49,565 bases of DNA from an uncultured bacterium (GCA_902799955.1 CADCCQ010000024.1:1-49565); one strand, 5' to 3'; counted from the stretch's first letter, positions 16,477 to 25,592 are shown. Translations and numbers: made by a program. Notes: generated by a model from the letters alone, not told the origin.

Positions 16477-19400
16477 ATGGAGCACGTAAAGGTCAGAAGA
16501 GAGAAGATTGCGATCAAGACGTACCCGGTGGGCGAGCCGGAGAAGAACCCGATGTTCTTCGAGAAGCGTGTCTACCAGGGATCGTGCGGGAAGGTGTATC
16601 CCGTGCCGTTCATCGACAAGGTCTACGACACGCCGTCGATGAAGGATTACGACGCCGTGACGCTCGAGAACGAGTACGTGCGCCTTGTGCTTCTGCCGGA
16701 ACTCGGTGGTCGCATCTACATCGCGCAGGACAAGAAGAACGGCAACTACGACTTCTTCTACCGCAACGACGTGATCAAGCCCGCGCTCGTCGGGCTCGCC
16801 GGCCCGTGGGTGAGTGGCGGCGTGGAGTTCAACTGGCCGCAGCACCACCGTCCCGCTACGTTCATGCCCACCGACGTCGAGATCGAAAAGGGCAAGGACG
16901 GCAGCGTGACGGTGTGGATGAGCGACCACGATCCCTTGACGCGCATGAGGGGCACGCATGGCATCTGCCTGAGGCCCGGAAGCTGTCTCGTCGAGCTGAA
17001 GGCGCGTCTCTACAACCGTACGCCGTTCACGCAAACGTTCCTCTGGTGGGCGAACGTCGCCGCGCGTGTCCACGACCAGTACGAGAGCTTCTTCCCGCCG
17101 GACGTCGAATACGTCGCCGACCACGCGGTACGCGCGATGTCGTCCTTCCCCGAGGCGCTACAGAAGTACTACGGTGTCGATTACGCCGCGCGCACGGGCG
17201 CTAACAACCTCTGCTGGTACAAGAACATTCCAGTGCCGACCTCGTATATGATATGCGCGACGAAGTACGATTTCTTCGGCGGCTACGACCACGCGGCGCA
17301 GGGCGGATTCGTCCACGTTGCCGACCGTCACATCGCCCCCGGCAAGAAGCAGTGGACGTGGGGCAACCATCCGTTTGGCTACGCCTGGGATCGCGAGCTG
17401 ACGGACGACAGCGGACCATACATCGAGCTGATGGCGGGCGTCTATACCGACAACCAGCCCGACTTCACGTACCTGATGCCGTACGAGACGAAGACGTTCT
17501 CGCAGTACTGGTGGCCGTACCAGAAGATCGGCGTGCCGCAGAACGCGAACAGGGAGGCGGCGGTGCGGTTCGCCGAGGGGAAAATTGGCGTTGCGGTGTC
17601 GCGTCCGATGAAGGGTGCGAATATCCGCGTGATGCGTGGCGGGAAGGTCGTGAAGGAGATCGAGGTTGATTTGTCGCCGGAGAGGCCGTGGATTGCAGGA
17701 GAGGATGCTAAACAGCAAGCGTACGACAGCAAGGCGGGGGATGTCCTTGTTGTGCTTGACGGCGGAAATGAAGTGATCCGCTGCGAATTGGCGACGAAGA
17801 AAAAGCAACGCAAACTTGAGCAGGTCGAGGGCAAGCGTCCCGTGGCGACGGAACCGCCCGCGCCAAAGGACATCGCAAGCGCGGACGAGCTATACCTCAC
17901 GGCGGAGCATCTCGACCAGTACCGCCATCCCACGCGTGCGCCAGAAGCATACCTTGACGAGCTTCTGCGGCGCGATCCGGGCGACTGCCGCGCGCACATC
18001 CTCTATGGCAAGCGGCTTCTTTCACGCGGACTCTTTGAAGAGGCGCGGGAACACTTCGCGGCGGCTGTCGCACGTCTCACGTTCAGGCATCCGAATCCAT
18101 ATACGGGTGAAGCGCACTACTATCTTGGCCTCGCGTTCGACTTCCTCGGCGATGATGACGCGGCCTACGACGCCTACTACAAGGCCACGTGGGACGGCGC
18201 GTGGAAGTCGCCGGCCGAAACGCGCCTCGAGATGATCGACATGCGGCGTGGCAAAATCTCGCGTCTCACGTCTCATGTCGCATGTCAGGAAAAGGGGTTG
18301 TCGCTTTCCAGTCCCGACATTGCCCTTGACGCGGCGTATGATTTGATCGAGATGGGGCAGAAGGATGAGGCGAAGGAATTGCTGGAGCGGTATTTGAAGG
18401 AGGGTACGCGCGCTGCGGGCGAAAGCAACCTGATGTTGAAGTATGTGCTGGAGTGGCTGGGGAGACAACAAGCGTACAACAACAAGGTAGGGTGCGGACT
18501 CCGGCCGCGCAGACAGCAAGCGTACAACAAGGTAGGGTGCGGACTCCGGCCGCGCAGACAACAAGCGTACAACAACAAGGTAGGGTGCGGACTCCGGCCG
18601 CGCAGACAGCAAGCGTACAACAGCAATAAGGGATGCCTGGCTGACCGGGAATCGCCGGACTGGTTCTTCCCGTCGCGGTTGTGGGATTACCGGGTGCTGC
18701 GCGACCTGTGGGAGTGGGGCGACAGGTCGCGCAACGTCGCGTACGGGCTTGGGAACTTCCTCTACGACCGCAAACGGCATGAAGAGGCGCTCGCAATGTG
18801 GAAGGTTGCCGTCAAGGCCGATCCGTCGTTCGCGACGGCATGGCGCAATCTTGGCGTCGCGCTTTGGAACGTGCGCCGCGACGCGAAGGGCGCGATGTCC
18901 GCGTATCGGAAGGCGATGAAGGCGGATCCCAAGGACGCGCGTCTCGTCGCGGAGTACGACCAGCTTTGCGAGAAGTGCAAGGTGCCGAGCGCGGTGCGGC
19001 TGAAGTTCCTCGAAGGTAAGGCTGCGCTCGTTGCGACACGTGATGACGCAACGGTGCAGTACGTGACGTGCCTAAATGACGTAGGACGGTATGATGACGC
19101 GCTCAAGGTACTCGCCTCGCGGCGGTTCCATCCGTGGGAGGGTGGAGAAGGAAAGGTGCTCGCGCAGTACACGCGTGCGCATTTGGCACTTGGGTTTGCG
19201 GCGGCGGATGCGCGGGTTGCCCTTGAACACGCCGAGAAGGCGTTTGACACGCCGGAGAACCTGGGCGAGGCGTATCACCTCTTGCAGGCGAAGGCTGATG
19301 TGAACTACCTGAAGGGCATGGCGCTCCGTGGGCTCGGACGCGAAGCTGAGGCGAAGGCCGCGTTCACGGCGGCGGCAGACGAGGCGGGCGACTTCCAGTC

Positions 19401-19683
19401 GATGGCCGTCACGGAGTATTCGGAGCTTTCGTACTGGCGCGGACTCGCCCTCGCGGCGCTTGGCCGCAAGAAGGACGCGAAGGCGCTCTTCAAGGGCATT
19501 AAGGCGTTCGCGGAGAAGGGACTCAAGACGCCGTTCAAGATCGACTACTTCGCGACGTCGCTGCCGTTGCTGCTCATCTTCGACGACGACCTCGAGGCCG
19601 TCAAGAACGAGCGGATGCGCAAACTTGTCGCGCTTGCCGAAAAGGGCGCGGCGACTCTCGCCGCCGCGTCTCGCGGGGCGTAG
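16477..19683 (+). CDS. DUF5107 domain protein with TPR repeats
   Basis: The protein has about 1,068 residues. The start at 16477 is chosen for GGAGAG just upstream; ATG 16459 and TTG 16435 are alternatives. Residues ~15-370 form the DUF5107 domain, related in fold to galactose mutarotases: ENEYVRLVLLPELGGRIY, GLAGPWVSGGVEFNWPQHHRP, WWANVAARV. The remainder consists of TPR-like helical repeats (YDAYYKATWDGAW; MWKVAVKADPSFATAWRNLGVALW; AYRKAMKADPKDARL). The family is common in bacteria that degrade plant or host glycans and is often linked with carbohydrate genes; its reaction is unknown. No signal peptide is seen, so it is probably cytoplasmic. A 48-bp tandem repeat interrupts the TPR region at 18463-18630. 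Confidence 0.8.
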   Translation: MEHVKVRREKIAIKTYPVGEPEKNPMFFEKRVYQGSCGKVYPVPFIDKVYDTPSMKDYDAVTLENEYVRLVLLPELGGRIYIAQDKKNGNYDFFYRNDVIKPALVGLAGPWVSGGVEFNWPQHHRPATFMPTDVEIEKGKDGSVTVWMSDHDPLTRMRGTHGICLRPGSCLVELKARLYNRTPFTQTFLWWANVAARVHDQYESFFPPDVEYVADHAVRAMSSFPEALQKYYGVDYAARTGANNLCWYKNIPVPTSYMICATKYDFFGGYDHAAQGGFVHVADRHIAPGKKQWTWGNHPFGYAWDRELTDDSGPYIELMAGVYTDNQPDFTYLMPYETKTFSQYWWPYQKIGVPQNANREAAVRFAEGKIGVAVSRPMKGANIRVMRGGKVVKEIEVDLSPERPWIAGEDAKQQAYDSKAGDVLVVLDGGNEVIRCELATKKKQRKLEQVEGKRPVATEPPAPKDIASADELYLTAEHLDQYRHPTRAPEAYLDELLRRDPGDCRAHILYGKRLLSRGLFEEAREHFAAAVARLTFRHPNPYTGEAHYYLGLAFDFLGDDDAAYDAYYKATWDGAWKSPAETRLEMIDMRRGKISRLTSHVACQEKGLSLSSPDIALDAAYDLIEMGQKDEAKELLERYLKEGTRAAGESNLMLKYVLEWLGRQQAYNNKVGCGLRPRRQQAYNKVGCGLRPRRQQAYNNKVGCGLRPRRQQAYNSNKGCLADRESPDWFFPSRLWDYRVLRDLWEWGDRSRNVAYGLGNFLYDRKRHEEALAMWKVAVKADPSFATAWRNLGVALWNVRRDAKGAMSAYRKAMKADPKDARLVAEYDQLCEKCKVPSAVRLKFLEGKAALVATRDDATVQYVTCLNDVGRYDDALKVLASRRFHPWEGGEGKVLAQYTRAHLALGFAAADARVALEHAEKAFDTPENLGEAYHLLQAKADVNYLKGMALRGLGREAEAKAAFTAAADEAGDFQSMAVTEYSELSYWRGLALAALGRKKDAKALFKGIKAFAEKGLKTPFKIDYFATSLPLLLIFDDDLEAVKNERMRKLVALAEKGAATLAAASRGA
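18463..18630 (+). repeat. 48-bp in-frame tandem repeat inside the DUF5107-TPR gene
   Basis: There are three units (18463-18510, 18511-18555, 18556-18603) plus a partial fourth. The second unit lacks one AAC codon. Each encodes RQQAYNNKVGCGLRPR or a close variant and starts AGACAACAAGCGTACAAC. A diverged partial copy sits earlier in the same gene at about 17711-17740 (KQQAYDSKAG). The reading frame is kept. Confidence 0.9.
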
Positions 19684-19697
19684 AATTCCATCGACTT

Positions 19698-19726
19698 TTG
19701 CATTAAATCCGATTTTGTGGTATAAT
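19698..19726 (+). promoter_or_regulatory. promoter TTGCAT-17-TATAAT of the rpiB-glyA fusion gene
   Basis: The -35 is at 19698-19703 and a perfect -10 at 19721-19726, preceded by TGTGG. AAAGGAG precedes the ATG at 19754. Confidence 0.8.
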
Positions 19727-19753
19727 TCTCCATATGACATCAAAGGAGAATAG

Positions 19754-21433
19754 ATGAAGATTGCGATAGCTTCTGACCATGGCGGGTTTGCGCTGAAGAC
19801 GGCGCTCATTGCGCCGTTGACGGAAATCGGGCTGGTGAAGGACTTCGGTCCTTCGTCGAGCGAGTCATGCGACTACCCCGACTACGCGGGGAAGGTGGCG
19901 CTGGAGGTCGCCTCCGGCGGGGCCGACTTCGGCGTGTTGATCTGCCGCAGCGGCGTGGGCATGGCGATGGCGGCGAACCGCTACCAGGGCGTGCGCGCGG
20001 CGATCTGCTCCACGACCGACGGCGCGACGCTCTCCCGCCAGCACAACGGCGCGAACGTCCTGTGCCTTGGCGCGGACGTCGTCTCGACGGAGTACGCGGT
20101 CGAGATCGCAAAGGCGTTCTTCGCGACGCCCGTTGACATGAGCGAGCGCCACGTGCGCCGCCGCGAGAAGGTGGAGCGCGCGGGGCGCCTCTCCGACGCG
20201 TCGGGTCTCGCCGCCGCCGACCCGGAGGTGTTCGAGGCCATACGCGCGCAGACCGAGCAGGAGGACACCGAGATCAACCTCATCGCCTCCGAGAACACGT
20301 CGTCCAGGGCCTGCCGCGAGGCGGCCGGCTCCGTGCTGATGAACAAATACGCGGAGGGCTATCCGGGCAAGCGCTGGTATTCGGGGTGCCTCCCCGTCGA
20401 CGCGGCGGAGGAGCTCGCCCGCAAACGGGCGTGCGAGCTCTTCGGCGCAGAGCACGCGAACGTCCAGCCGCACTGCGGCAGCGCGGCGAACATGGCCGTC
20501 TACTTCGCCTGCATCAAGCCGGGCGACACGATAATGTCCATGAGCCTCGACCAGGGCGGGCACCTCTCGCACGGCTCGCCGGTGAACTTCTCAGGCAAGA
20601 TATACAACATCGTGCCGTACACCGTGGACCGCGAGACGGAGCGCCTCGACTACGACGCGATCGAGCGCCAGGCGATGGAGGTGAAGCCGCAGATCCTGCT
20701 CGCGGGCGCGTCCGCATACCCGCGTGCCATAGACTTCAGGCGCTTCCGCGAGATATGCGACAGGTGCGGGGCGATCATGGTCGTCGACATGGCGCACATC
20801 GCCGGCCTCGTCGCCGGCGGTGTGCACGAGTCGCCGGTCCCGTACGCGGACTTCGTGACGACGACGACCCACAAGACGCTCGGCGGCCCGCGCGGCGGCA
20901 TGGTGCTATGCAAGGAGAAGTGGGCGAAGGCCCTCGACTCCGCCGTGTTCCCGGGGATGCAGGGCGGCCCGCTCGAGAACATAATCGCCGCGAAGGCGGT
21001 CGTCTTCCGCGAGTGGATGAGCGACGAGAAGAAGGGCTACGCCCAGCAGGTCGTGAAGAACTGCGCGGTGATGTGCAAGACGGTGCAGGACAGGGGCTAC
21101 CGCATCGTGTCCGGCGGAACCGACAACCACCTCTTCCTCGTGGACGTCAAGGGCTCGCGCGGCTTCACCGGCAAGGAGGCGGCCGCCGCGCTCGACGCCG
21201 CTGGCATCGTCGTCAACAAGAACACGATTCCGTACGACACCGAGTCTCCGTTCAGGACGTCGGGCATCCGCGTCGGCACGGCGTCCGTCACCACCCGCGG
21301 CATGAAGGAGCAGGAGATGATCAGGATCGGCACGTGGATCGCGGACGTCCTCGACAACATCGTGGACGTCTCGGTGCAGGAGCGCGTGAAGCGCGAGGCG
21401 AAGGAGCTAGTGGCCGGGTTCCCCGTCCCGTGA
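19754..21433 (+). CDS. fusion of ribose-5-phosphate isomerase B and serine hydroxymethyltransferase
   Basis: One unbroken 559-residue frame holds two enzymes. Residues 1-~145 are RpiB: MKIAIASDHGGF with D8-H9 at the phosphate site, and CRSGVGMAMAANR with the catalytic-type C64. Residues ~155-559 are SHMT: EDTEINLIASENTSS, MNKYAEGYPGKRWYSGC, and TTTTHKTLGGPRGG with K374 as the PLP lysine. RpiB interconverts ribose-5-P and ribulose-5-P; SHMT splits serine into glycine and methylene-tetrahydrofolate. Each half has about the length of the free-standing enzyme, so both are probably active. The SHMT half feeds the one-carbon pool, which may connect with the corrinoid cluster upstream (inference). 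Confidence 0.93.
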   Translation: MKIAIASDHGGFALKTALIAPLTEIGLVKDFGPSSSESCDYPDYAGKVALEVASGGADFGVLICRSGVGMAMAANRYQGVRAAICSTTDGATLSRQHNGANVLCLGADVVSTEYAVEIAKAFFATPVDMSERHVRRREKVERAGRLSDASGLAAADPEVFEAIRAQTEQEDTEINLIASENTSSRACREAAGSVLMNKYAEGYPGKRWYSGCLPVDAAEELARKRACELFGAEHANVQPHCGSAANMAVYFACIKPGDTIMSMSLDQGGHLSHGSPVNFSGKIYNIVPYTVDRETERLDYDAIERQAMEVKPQILLAGASAYPRAIDFRRFREICDRCGAIMVVDMAHIAGLVAGGVHESPVPYADFVTTTTHKTLGGPRGGMVLCKEKWAKALDSAVFPGMQGGPLENIIAAKAVVFREWMSDEKKGYAQQVVKNCAVMCKTVQDRGYRIVSGGTDNHLFLVDVKGSRGFTGKEAAAALDAAGIVVNKNTIPYDTESPFRTSGIRVGTASVTTRGMKEQEMIRIGTWIADVLDNIVDVSVQERVKREAKELVAGFPVP

Positions 21434-21465
21434 CGGGGCCGGCTGAAAATCCGGGGCGGAAGTTC

Positions 21466-21494
21466 TTGATTTTTCGTTGTGTCGGTGGTAGAAT
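21466..21494 (+). promoter_or_regulatory. promoter TTGATT-17-TAGAAT of the infC operon
   Basis: The -35 is at 21466-21471 and the -10 at 21489-21494, preceded by GGTGG. The predicted start of transcription is around 21501, about 29 bp ahead of the proposed AUC start of infC. Confidence 0.75.
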
Positions 21495-21529
21495 ATAACC
21501 ATCACTAACCCAAAGAGAAGAGGTGGAGT

Positions 21530-22111
21530 ATCGCACAGTTCACACGTGTAAACTACAAGATACGCGTACCGTCGGTCCGCGTTCTTGATTCCATGGGGAA
21601 CATGCTCGGCGTCATGGCGACGCGCGACGCGCAGCGGATGGCCGAGAGCCGGGGGCTCGATCTAGTCGAGATAACCCCGAACGCCGTGCCGCCGGTCTGC
21701 AAGATAATGGACTACGGAAAGTTCAAGTACGAGGAGTCCATCAAGGCCAAGAAGGCGCGCAAGTCGCAGAAGGTGCAGAAGGTGAAGGAGATCAAGTTCC
21801 ATCCCGGCACCGACACGAACGACTTCGAGTACAAGCTGAAGCAGATCCGCGGCTTCCTGCAGGAGGGCTGCAAGGTGAAGCTGACGCTGCAGTACCGCGG
21901 CCGCGAGAACGCCCACCGCGAACTCGGAGAGGACGTGATCAACCGCGTCCTCGAGGCGCTCAGGGACGAATGCTTCGTCGAGCAGGCGCCGAAGACGCTG
22001 GGACGCGTCCTTGGCGCGCTCATCGGGCCGCCCAGGAAGAACGCGCCTAAGCAGCAGGGGCAGCAGCCGCAGGGCGCGCGCCCGGCCGAGGAGCCGCAGG
22101 GCGAGGAGTGA
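21530..22111 (+). CDS. infC: translation initiation factor IF-3, with a probable AUC start codon
   Basis: IF-3 sorts initiator tRNA and start codons on the 30S subunit. Reading from an ATC at 21530 gives IAQFTRVNYKIRVPSVRVLD, the conserved IF-3 N-terminus, followed by GVMATRDAQRMAESRGLDLVEI and VCKIMDYGKFKYE. The first standard start (ATG 21593) would remove about 21 residues including the conserved VNYKIR part. Upstream the frame closes at a TAA (21506-21508) with no ATG, GTG or TTG between. AAGAGG sits 6 bp before the ATC. Rare AUU-type starts are known for infC in other bacteria, where IF-3 controls its own synthesis. The protein would have 193 residues with a hydrophilic tail (KQQGQQPQGARP). 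rpmI and rplT do not follow as usual. Confidence 0.9.
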   Translation: MAQFTRVNYKIRVPSVRVLDSMGNMLGVMATRDAQRMAESRGLDLVEITPNAVPPVCKIMDYGKFKYEESIKAKKARKSQKVQKVKEIKFHPGTDTNDFEYKLKQIRGFLQEGCKVKLTLQYRGRENAHRELGEDVINRVLEALRDECFVEQAPKTLGRVLGALIGPPRKNAPKQQGQQPQGARPAEEPQGEE

Positions 22112-22128
22112 ACAGGAGCGCCGTCGAC

Positions 22129-22893
22129 ATGAACGAGGAAAAGCCAGACTTCTCGAACAAGGCGTATCTTCTCCCGCACATAAACCGCGAGGGGATCCGC
22201 TTCGGGGTGATTGCGCTTTGCGTGGCGGCGCTGCCGGTTGCGGGGCTTGTTGCGACGCTGGCCGCCTGCGCATGCGGCCGCGCCGGTTTCGCGGCGCTGT
22301 GCTGGGCGTCCGTCCTCGCCGCGCTCTCCGCGCTGCTCCTTCTTCTCGCGTACGGGACGTTCCTCTTCTTCAGGGACCCCGTGCGCTATCCGCCGGATGA
22401 CGAGAAGGCGATCCTCTCGCCGGCCGACGGGCGCGTCTGCCTCATCCAGGAGCGCGAGCTCCCCGACTCGCTCGGCGGGCTGCCCGGGCACGAGGGGCGC
22501 AGGCACTGGTGCGTCAGCGTGTTCATGAGCGTGTTCAACGTTCACGTCAACAGGATGCCCACCGCAGGCGAGATTCTGAAGATCGAGTACATCGCGGCGA
22601 AGAAGTTCTTCAACGCGTCGCTCGACAAGGCGTCGAAGGAGAACGAGCGCTGCAACTACCTCGTCAGGACGCCGGACGGCACGGAGTACGGCGTCACGCA
22701 GATCGCGGGGCTCGTCGCCAGGCGCATCGTTCCGCAGGTAGTCGAGGGACAGCGGCTGGAAAGGGCGGAGCGCTTCGGCCTCATCCGATTTGGCTCCAGG
22801 CTCGACGTCTACCTGCCTGAGGGCGTGAAGCCCGCCGTTCGCATAGGGCAGGTCATGGTGGCTGGCGAGACTATCCTGGGTCGCCTCGCTTGA
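22129..22893 (+). CDS. psd: phosphatidylserine decarboxylase, short proenzyme type
   Basis: The protein has 254 residues from ATG 22129, with AGGAG 10 bp upstream; GTG 22108, overlapping the infC stop, is an alternative. Two membrane segments (~22-50 and ~55-80) are followed by FFRDPVRYPP and ILSPADGRV, typical of the family. VFMSVFNVHVNRMP carries the conserved HVNR. FGSR near the C-terminus contains the Ser at which the proenzyme cleaves itself to form the pyruvoyl group. It converts phosphatidylserine into phosphatidylethanolamine, directly after the synthase encoded next door. Confidence 0.92.
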   Translation: MNEEKPDFSNKAYLLPHINREGIRFGVIALCVAALPVAGLVATLAACACGRAGFAALCWASVLAALSALLLLLAYGTFLFFRDPVRYPPDDEKAILSPADGRVCLIQERELPDSLGGLPGHEGRRHWCVSVFMSVFNVHVNRMPTAGEILKIEYIAAKKFFNASLDKASKENERCNYLVRTPDGTEYGVTQIAGLVARRIVPQVVEGQRLERAERFGLIRFGSRLDVYLPEGVKPAVRIGQVMVAGETILGRLA

Positions 22894-22911
22894 TTTCCCC
22901 TTCGGGGGAGG
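22894..22911 (+). other. short UUCG-loop hairpin between psd and pssA
   Basis: CCCC-TTCG-GGGG, extended by weaker pairs, lies directly after the psd stop, followed by GGAGGAGGGAG as ribosome site for pssA. There is no T-run, so it is not a normal terminator; it may stabilise or tune the mRNA. Confidence 0.45.
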
Positions 22912-22926
22912 AGGGAGTTTCTTTCA

Positions 22927-23796
22927 ATGGGCAAGTTCAGGTTCAGGGGCAGGCGCGGCAAGGACCGTTCGCGGCGCGGCGTGGTGCCCATCAAGGCGAT
23001 CGTCCCCAACCTCGTGACGTCGCTCGCGGCGTGCGCCGGCATAACGTCCATATCGCTCTGCAGCGAGGGGCGTTTCCGCGAGGCGATGTACGCGCTTTTG
23101 CTGGCGTGCGTGTGCGACGGCATGGACGGTCGCATCGCGCGGCTCCTGAAGGCGAGCTCGAAGCTCGGCGCGGAGCTTGACTCGCTGGCCGACTTCGTGA
23201 ACTTCGGCGTCGCGCCGGCGATGTTCATGTACTTCTGGCTCACGAAGGGGCCGATGCACGTGGGCGTCGCGCCGCAGACCGTGAGGCTCGTCCTCGGCTG
23301 CTCGCTCTTCTACGCGATGTGCGACTGCTTCCGCCTCGCGAGGTTCAACACGATGCTGGAGCAGGAGCCGCTGCCGTACTGGAAGCACTACTTCACAGGC
23401 GTCCCCGCGCCAGGCGGCTGCTGGATGGTCCTGACGCCGTACATCCTCATGTATTCGCTTGGCGTCGAGGCCCGCTGGCCCGCCGTCTACAGGGTGTTCA
23501 GCCACCCTGTGTTCGGGATGGCCATGCTTCTCTTCGTCGGCGCTCTGATGGCGTCGCGCCTGCCGACGATCTCGCTGAAGTCGCTGCACATCAGCAAGCG
23601 CGCGCAGCGCCCCGTGATCGCGCTCGGGCTTTTCCTCATCGGCTGCCTCTTCGCAGACCTCTGGCTTACGCTGGGGGTCATCGGCGCGCTGTACATAATC
23701 ACCGTGCCCGTGACGGGCATTGTGTTCATGCGCGGCAAGGCAAGGTACGAGGCCGCCAACGCGCAGGGCGCGCAGAACGTGGAGAACGCGAAATGA
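22927..23796 (+). CDS. pssA: CDP-diacylglycerol-serine O-phosphatidyltransferase
   Basis: The 289-residue membrane protein has the CDP-alcohol phosphatidyltransferase motif DGMDGRIAR followed by GAELDSLAD (~59-85), holding the metal-binding Asp residues. FVNFGVAPA next to it is typical of PssA rather than PgsA. There are about eight hydrophobic segments and a basic N-terminus (GKFRFRGRRGKDRSRRG). It makes phosphatidylserine from CDP-diacylglycerol and serine; psd upstream then makes phosphatidylethanolamine. The serine substrate also links to the SHMT reaction upstream. It overlaps dapB by 4 bp (ATGA). Confidence 0.92.
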   Translation: MGKFRFRGRRGKDRSRRGVVPIKAIVPNLVTSLAACAGITSISLCSEGRFREAMYALLLACVCDGMDGRIARLLKASSKLGAELDSLADFVNFGVAPAMFMYFWLTKGPMHVGVAPQTVRLVLGCSLFYAMCDCFRLARFNTMLEQEPLPYWKHYFTGVPAPGGCWMVLTPYILMYSLGVEARWPAVYRVFSHPVFGMAMLLFVGALMASRLPTISLKSLHISKRAQRPVIALGLFLIGCLFADLWLTLGVIGALYIITVPVTGIVFMRGKARYEAANAQGAQNVENAK

Positions 23797-24524
23797 AGAT
23801 CGCCATAGTCGGCGCCGCCGGGCGCATGGGAAGGAAGCTTTGCGAACTCGCGGCGGACGCCTCGCTTGATGTCGTGTCGCGCGTCGACGCCGTGGATGGC
23901 TTCGACAGGGAATGGGGCGGCGACGTCGAGGGAGTCGTGGACTTCTCGTGGCACGAAGCGGTCCCGGGCTACGTCAGGAAGGCCGCCGAGCAGGGGATCC
24001 CCTACGTCATCGGGACCACGGCCCTCACCGCAGCCGAGCAGGCCGTCGTCGACGAGGCCGCGAAGGCGATCCCGGTCGTCCAGAGCGGCAACTACTCGCT
24101 TGGAGTGAACCTCCTCATCGAGCTTGTCAGGAAGGCGGCGTCCGTCCTCGGGCGGGGCTACGACGTGGAGATCACGGAGATGCACCACCGCCACAAGAAG
24201 GACGCGCCGTCCGGGACCGCGCTGATGCTCGCGAAGTCCGCCGCGCTCGGGCGCGGGGTCGACTTCGACGCGAACGCCGTCTACGGACGCCGCGGCGACA
24301 CGGGCGAGAGGCCGGCTGACGAGATCGCGATCCACGCCCTGCGCGGCGGCTCGGTGGTCGGCGACCACGTTGTCATGTTCGCCGGCGAGCTGGAGCGCGT
24401 CGAGCTGGTCCACCGCGCACAGGACCGCGCCGCGTTTGCGGCAGGCGCCCTGCAGGCCCTCAAGTGGGCGAAGGGCCGGCCGGCCGGGATCTACACGATG
24501 AGGGACGTCCTCGGGTTCGCCTGA
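23793..24524 (+). CDS. dapB: 4-hydroxy-tetrahydrodipicolinate reductase
   Basis: The protein has 243 residues. [13 protein letters not shown] at the N-terminus is the NAD(P)H-binding loop, and [19 protein letters not shown] (~126-144) holds the catalytic HH and substrate-binding K residues. IGTTAL and SGNYSLGVN are further family motifs. It catalyses the reductive step toward diaminopimelate and lysine, needed for peptidoglycan. The start overlaps the pssA stop (ATGA at 23793-23796), so it is translationally coupled. It is slightly shorter than the E. coli enzyme, as in many bacteria. Confidence 0.93.
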   Translation: MKIAIVGAAGRMGRKLCELAADASLDVVSRVDAVDGFDREWGGDVEGVVDFSWHEAVPGYVRKAAEQGIPYVIGTTALTAAEQAVVDEAAKAIPVVQSGNYSLGVNLLIELVRKAASVLGRGYDVEITEMHHRHKKDAPSGTALMLAKSAALGRGVDFDANAVYGRRGDTGERPADEIAIHALRGGSVVGDHVVMFAGELERVELVHRAQDRAAFAAGALQALKWAKGRPAGIYTMRDVLGFA

Positions 24525-24526
24525 CA

Positions 24527-25519
24527 ATGGCGGAGGTCTCGTTCAAGGGTGTGCGGAAGTTCTACGACGGGGTCGAGCGCCCCGCCGTCGAGGACTTCAC
24601 GCTAGACGTACGCGACGGAGAGTTCCTCGTCCTTGTCGGGCCGTCTGGCTGTGGCAAGTCGACGACGCTCCGCATGGTCGCCGGCCTCGAGACGCCGTCT
24701 GCGGGGACGATCTCCATCGGCGGGCGCGACGTCACGCGCCTTCCCCCGAAGGATCGCGACATCGCCATGGTATTCCAGAACTACGCGCTGTATCCGCACA
24801 TGACGGTGAAGGAGAACCTCTCCTTCGCGCTAAGGCTAAGGAAGCGCCCGAAGGCCGAGATAGAGCGGCGCGTGGCGGAGGCCGCCGACGCGCTGGGCCT
24901 CGCCCCGTACCTCTCGCGCCTGCCCAAGGCGCTCTCGGGCGGGCAGCGCCAGCGCGTCGCGCTCGGTCGCGCGATCGTCCGCGAGCCCGCGGTCTTCCTC
25001 TTCGACGAGCCGCTTTCCAACCTCGACGCCAAGATGCGCGTCGAGATGCGCGCGGAGATCATCCGCCTCCACCACAGGCTAGGCGCGACTATGATCTACG
25101 TCACGCACGACCAGACCGAGGCGATGACGATGGGCGAGCGGATCGTCGTCATGTCCGAGGGACGCATCCAGCAGGTCGCCGCGCCGATGGAGATATACGA
25201 CCGCCCGGCGAACGAGTTCGTCGCGGGCTTCATCGGCACGCCGCCAATGAACCTCTTCCCGCCCGGGACGCTGTCGCAGGGGAGGACGATCGGCATTAGG
25301 CCCGAGCACGTCTCCATCCTGCCCGCCGCCGAGTCGCAGCCCGGCGACCTGCATGGCAAGGTGGACTTCTCGGAGCCGCTCGGCAGCGAGACTCTCGTCC
25401 ACGTAGTCGTCGGGACGACCGGCTTCAGGGCCACGGCGAGGCTCCAGGGATATGCGCCTTTCAACCCCGGGGCGGAGGTCTCGGTTCGCTGCGACATTTC
25501 CCGCGCCGTGGAGTTTTGA
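24527..25519 (+). CDS. ABC transporter ATP-binding protein, UgpC/MsmK-type
   Basis: The 330-residue ATPase has Walker [11 protein letters not shown] (~40-49), Q-loop [11 protein letters not shown], signature LSGGQRQR, Walker B VFLFDEP and H-loop [11 protein letters not shown]. The C-terminal ~90 residues form the OB-type regulatory domain of sugar and glycerol-phosphate importers ([11 protein letters not shown]). No permease or binding protein is nearby, so it may serve transporters encoded elsewhere, as MsmK-like ATPases do. It begins 2 bp after the dapB stop without a clear ribosome site, suggesting coupling. Confidence 0.9.
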   Translation: MAEVSFKGVRKFYDGVERPAVEDFTLDVRDGEFLVLVGPSGCGKSTTLRMVAGLETPSAGTISIGGRDVTRLPPKDRDIAMVFQNYALYPHMTVKENLSFALRLRKRPKAEIERRVAEAADALGLAPYLSRLPKALSGGQRQRVALGRAIVREPAVFLFDEPLSNLDAKMRVEMRAEIIRLHHRLGATMIYVTHDQTEAMTMGERIVVMSEGRIQQVAAPMEIYDRPANEFVAGFIGTPPMNLFPPGTLSQGRTIGIRPEHVSILPAAESQPGDLHGKVDFSEPLGSETLVHVVVGTTGFRATARLQGYAPFNPGAEVSVRCDISRAVEF

Positions 25520-25530
25520 TCATGTTCCAC

Positions 25531-25559
25531 TTGATTTTTCGCGAGAATATTGGTATCAT
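25531..25559 (+). promoter_or_regulatory. promoter TTGATT-17-TATCAT of the tatA operon
   Basis: The -35 is at 25531-25536 and the -10 at 25554-25559, preceded by TTGG. AGGAG lies just upstream of the ATG at 25593. Confidence 0.7.
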
Positions 25560-25592
25560 ATTACACTGCAAAGGAAAAACTAGGAGAAAACA

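Noticed and set aside
18463..18630. CRISPR-like array
   Set aside because: Units are directly adjacent without unique spacers, are translated in frame and have no cas genes nearby.
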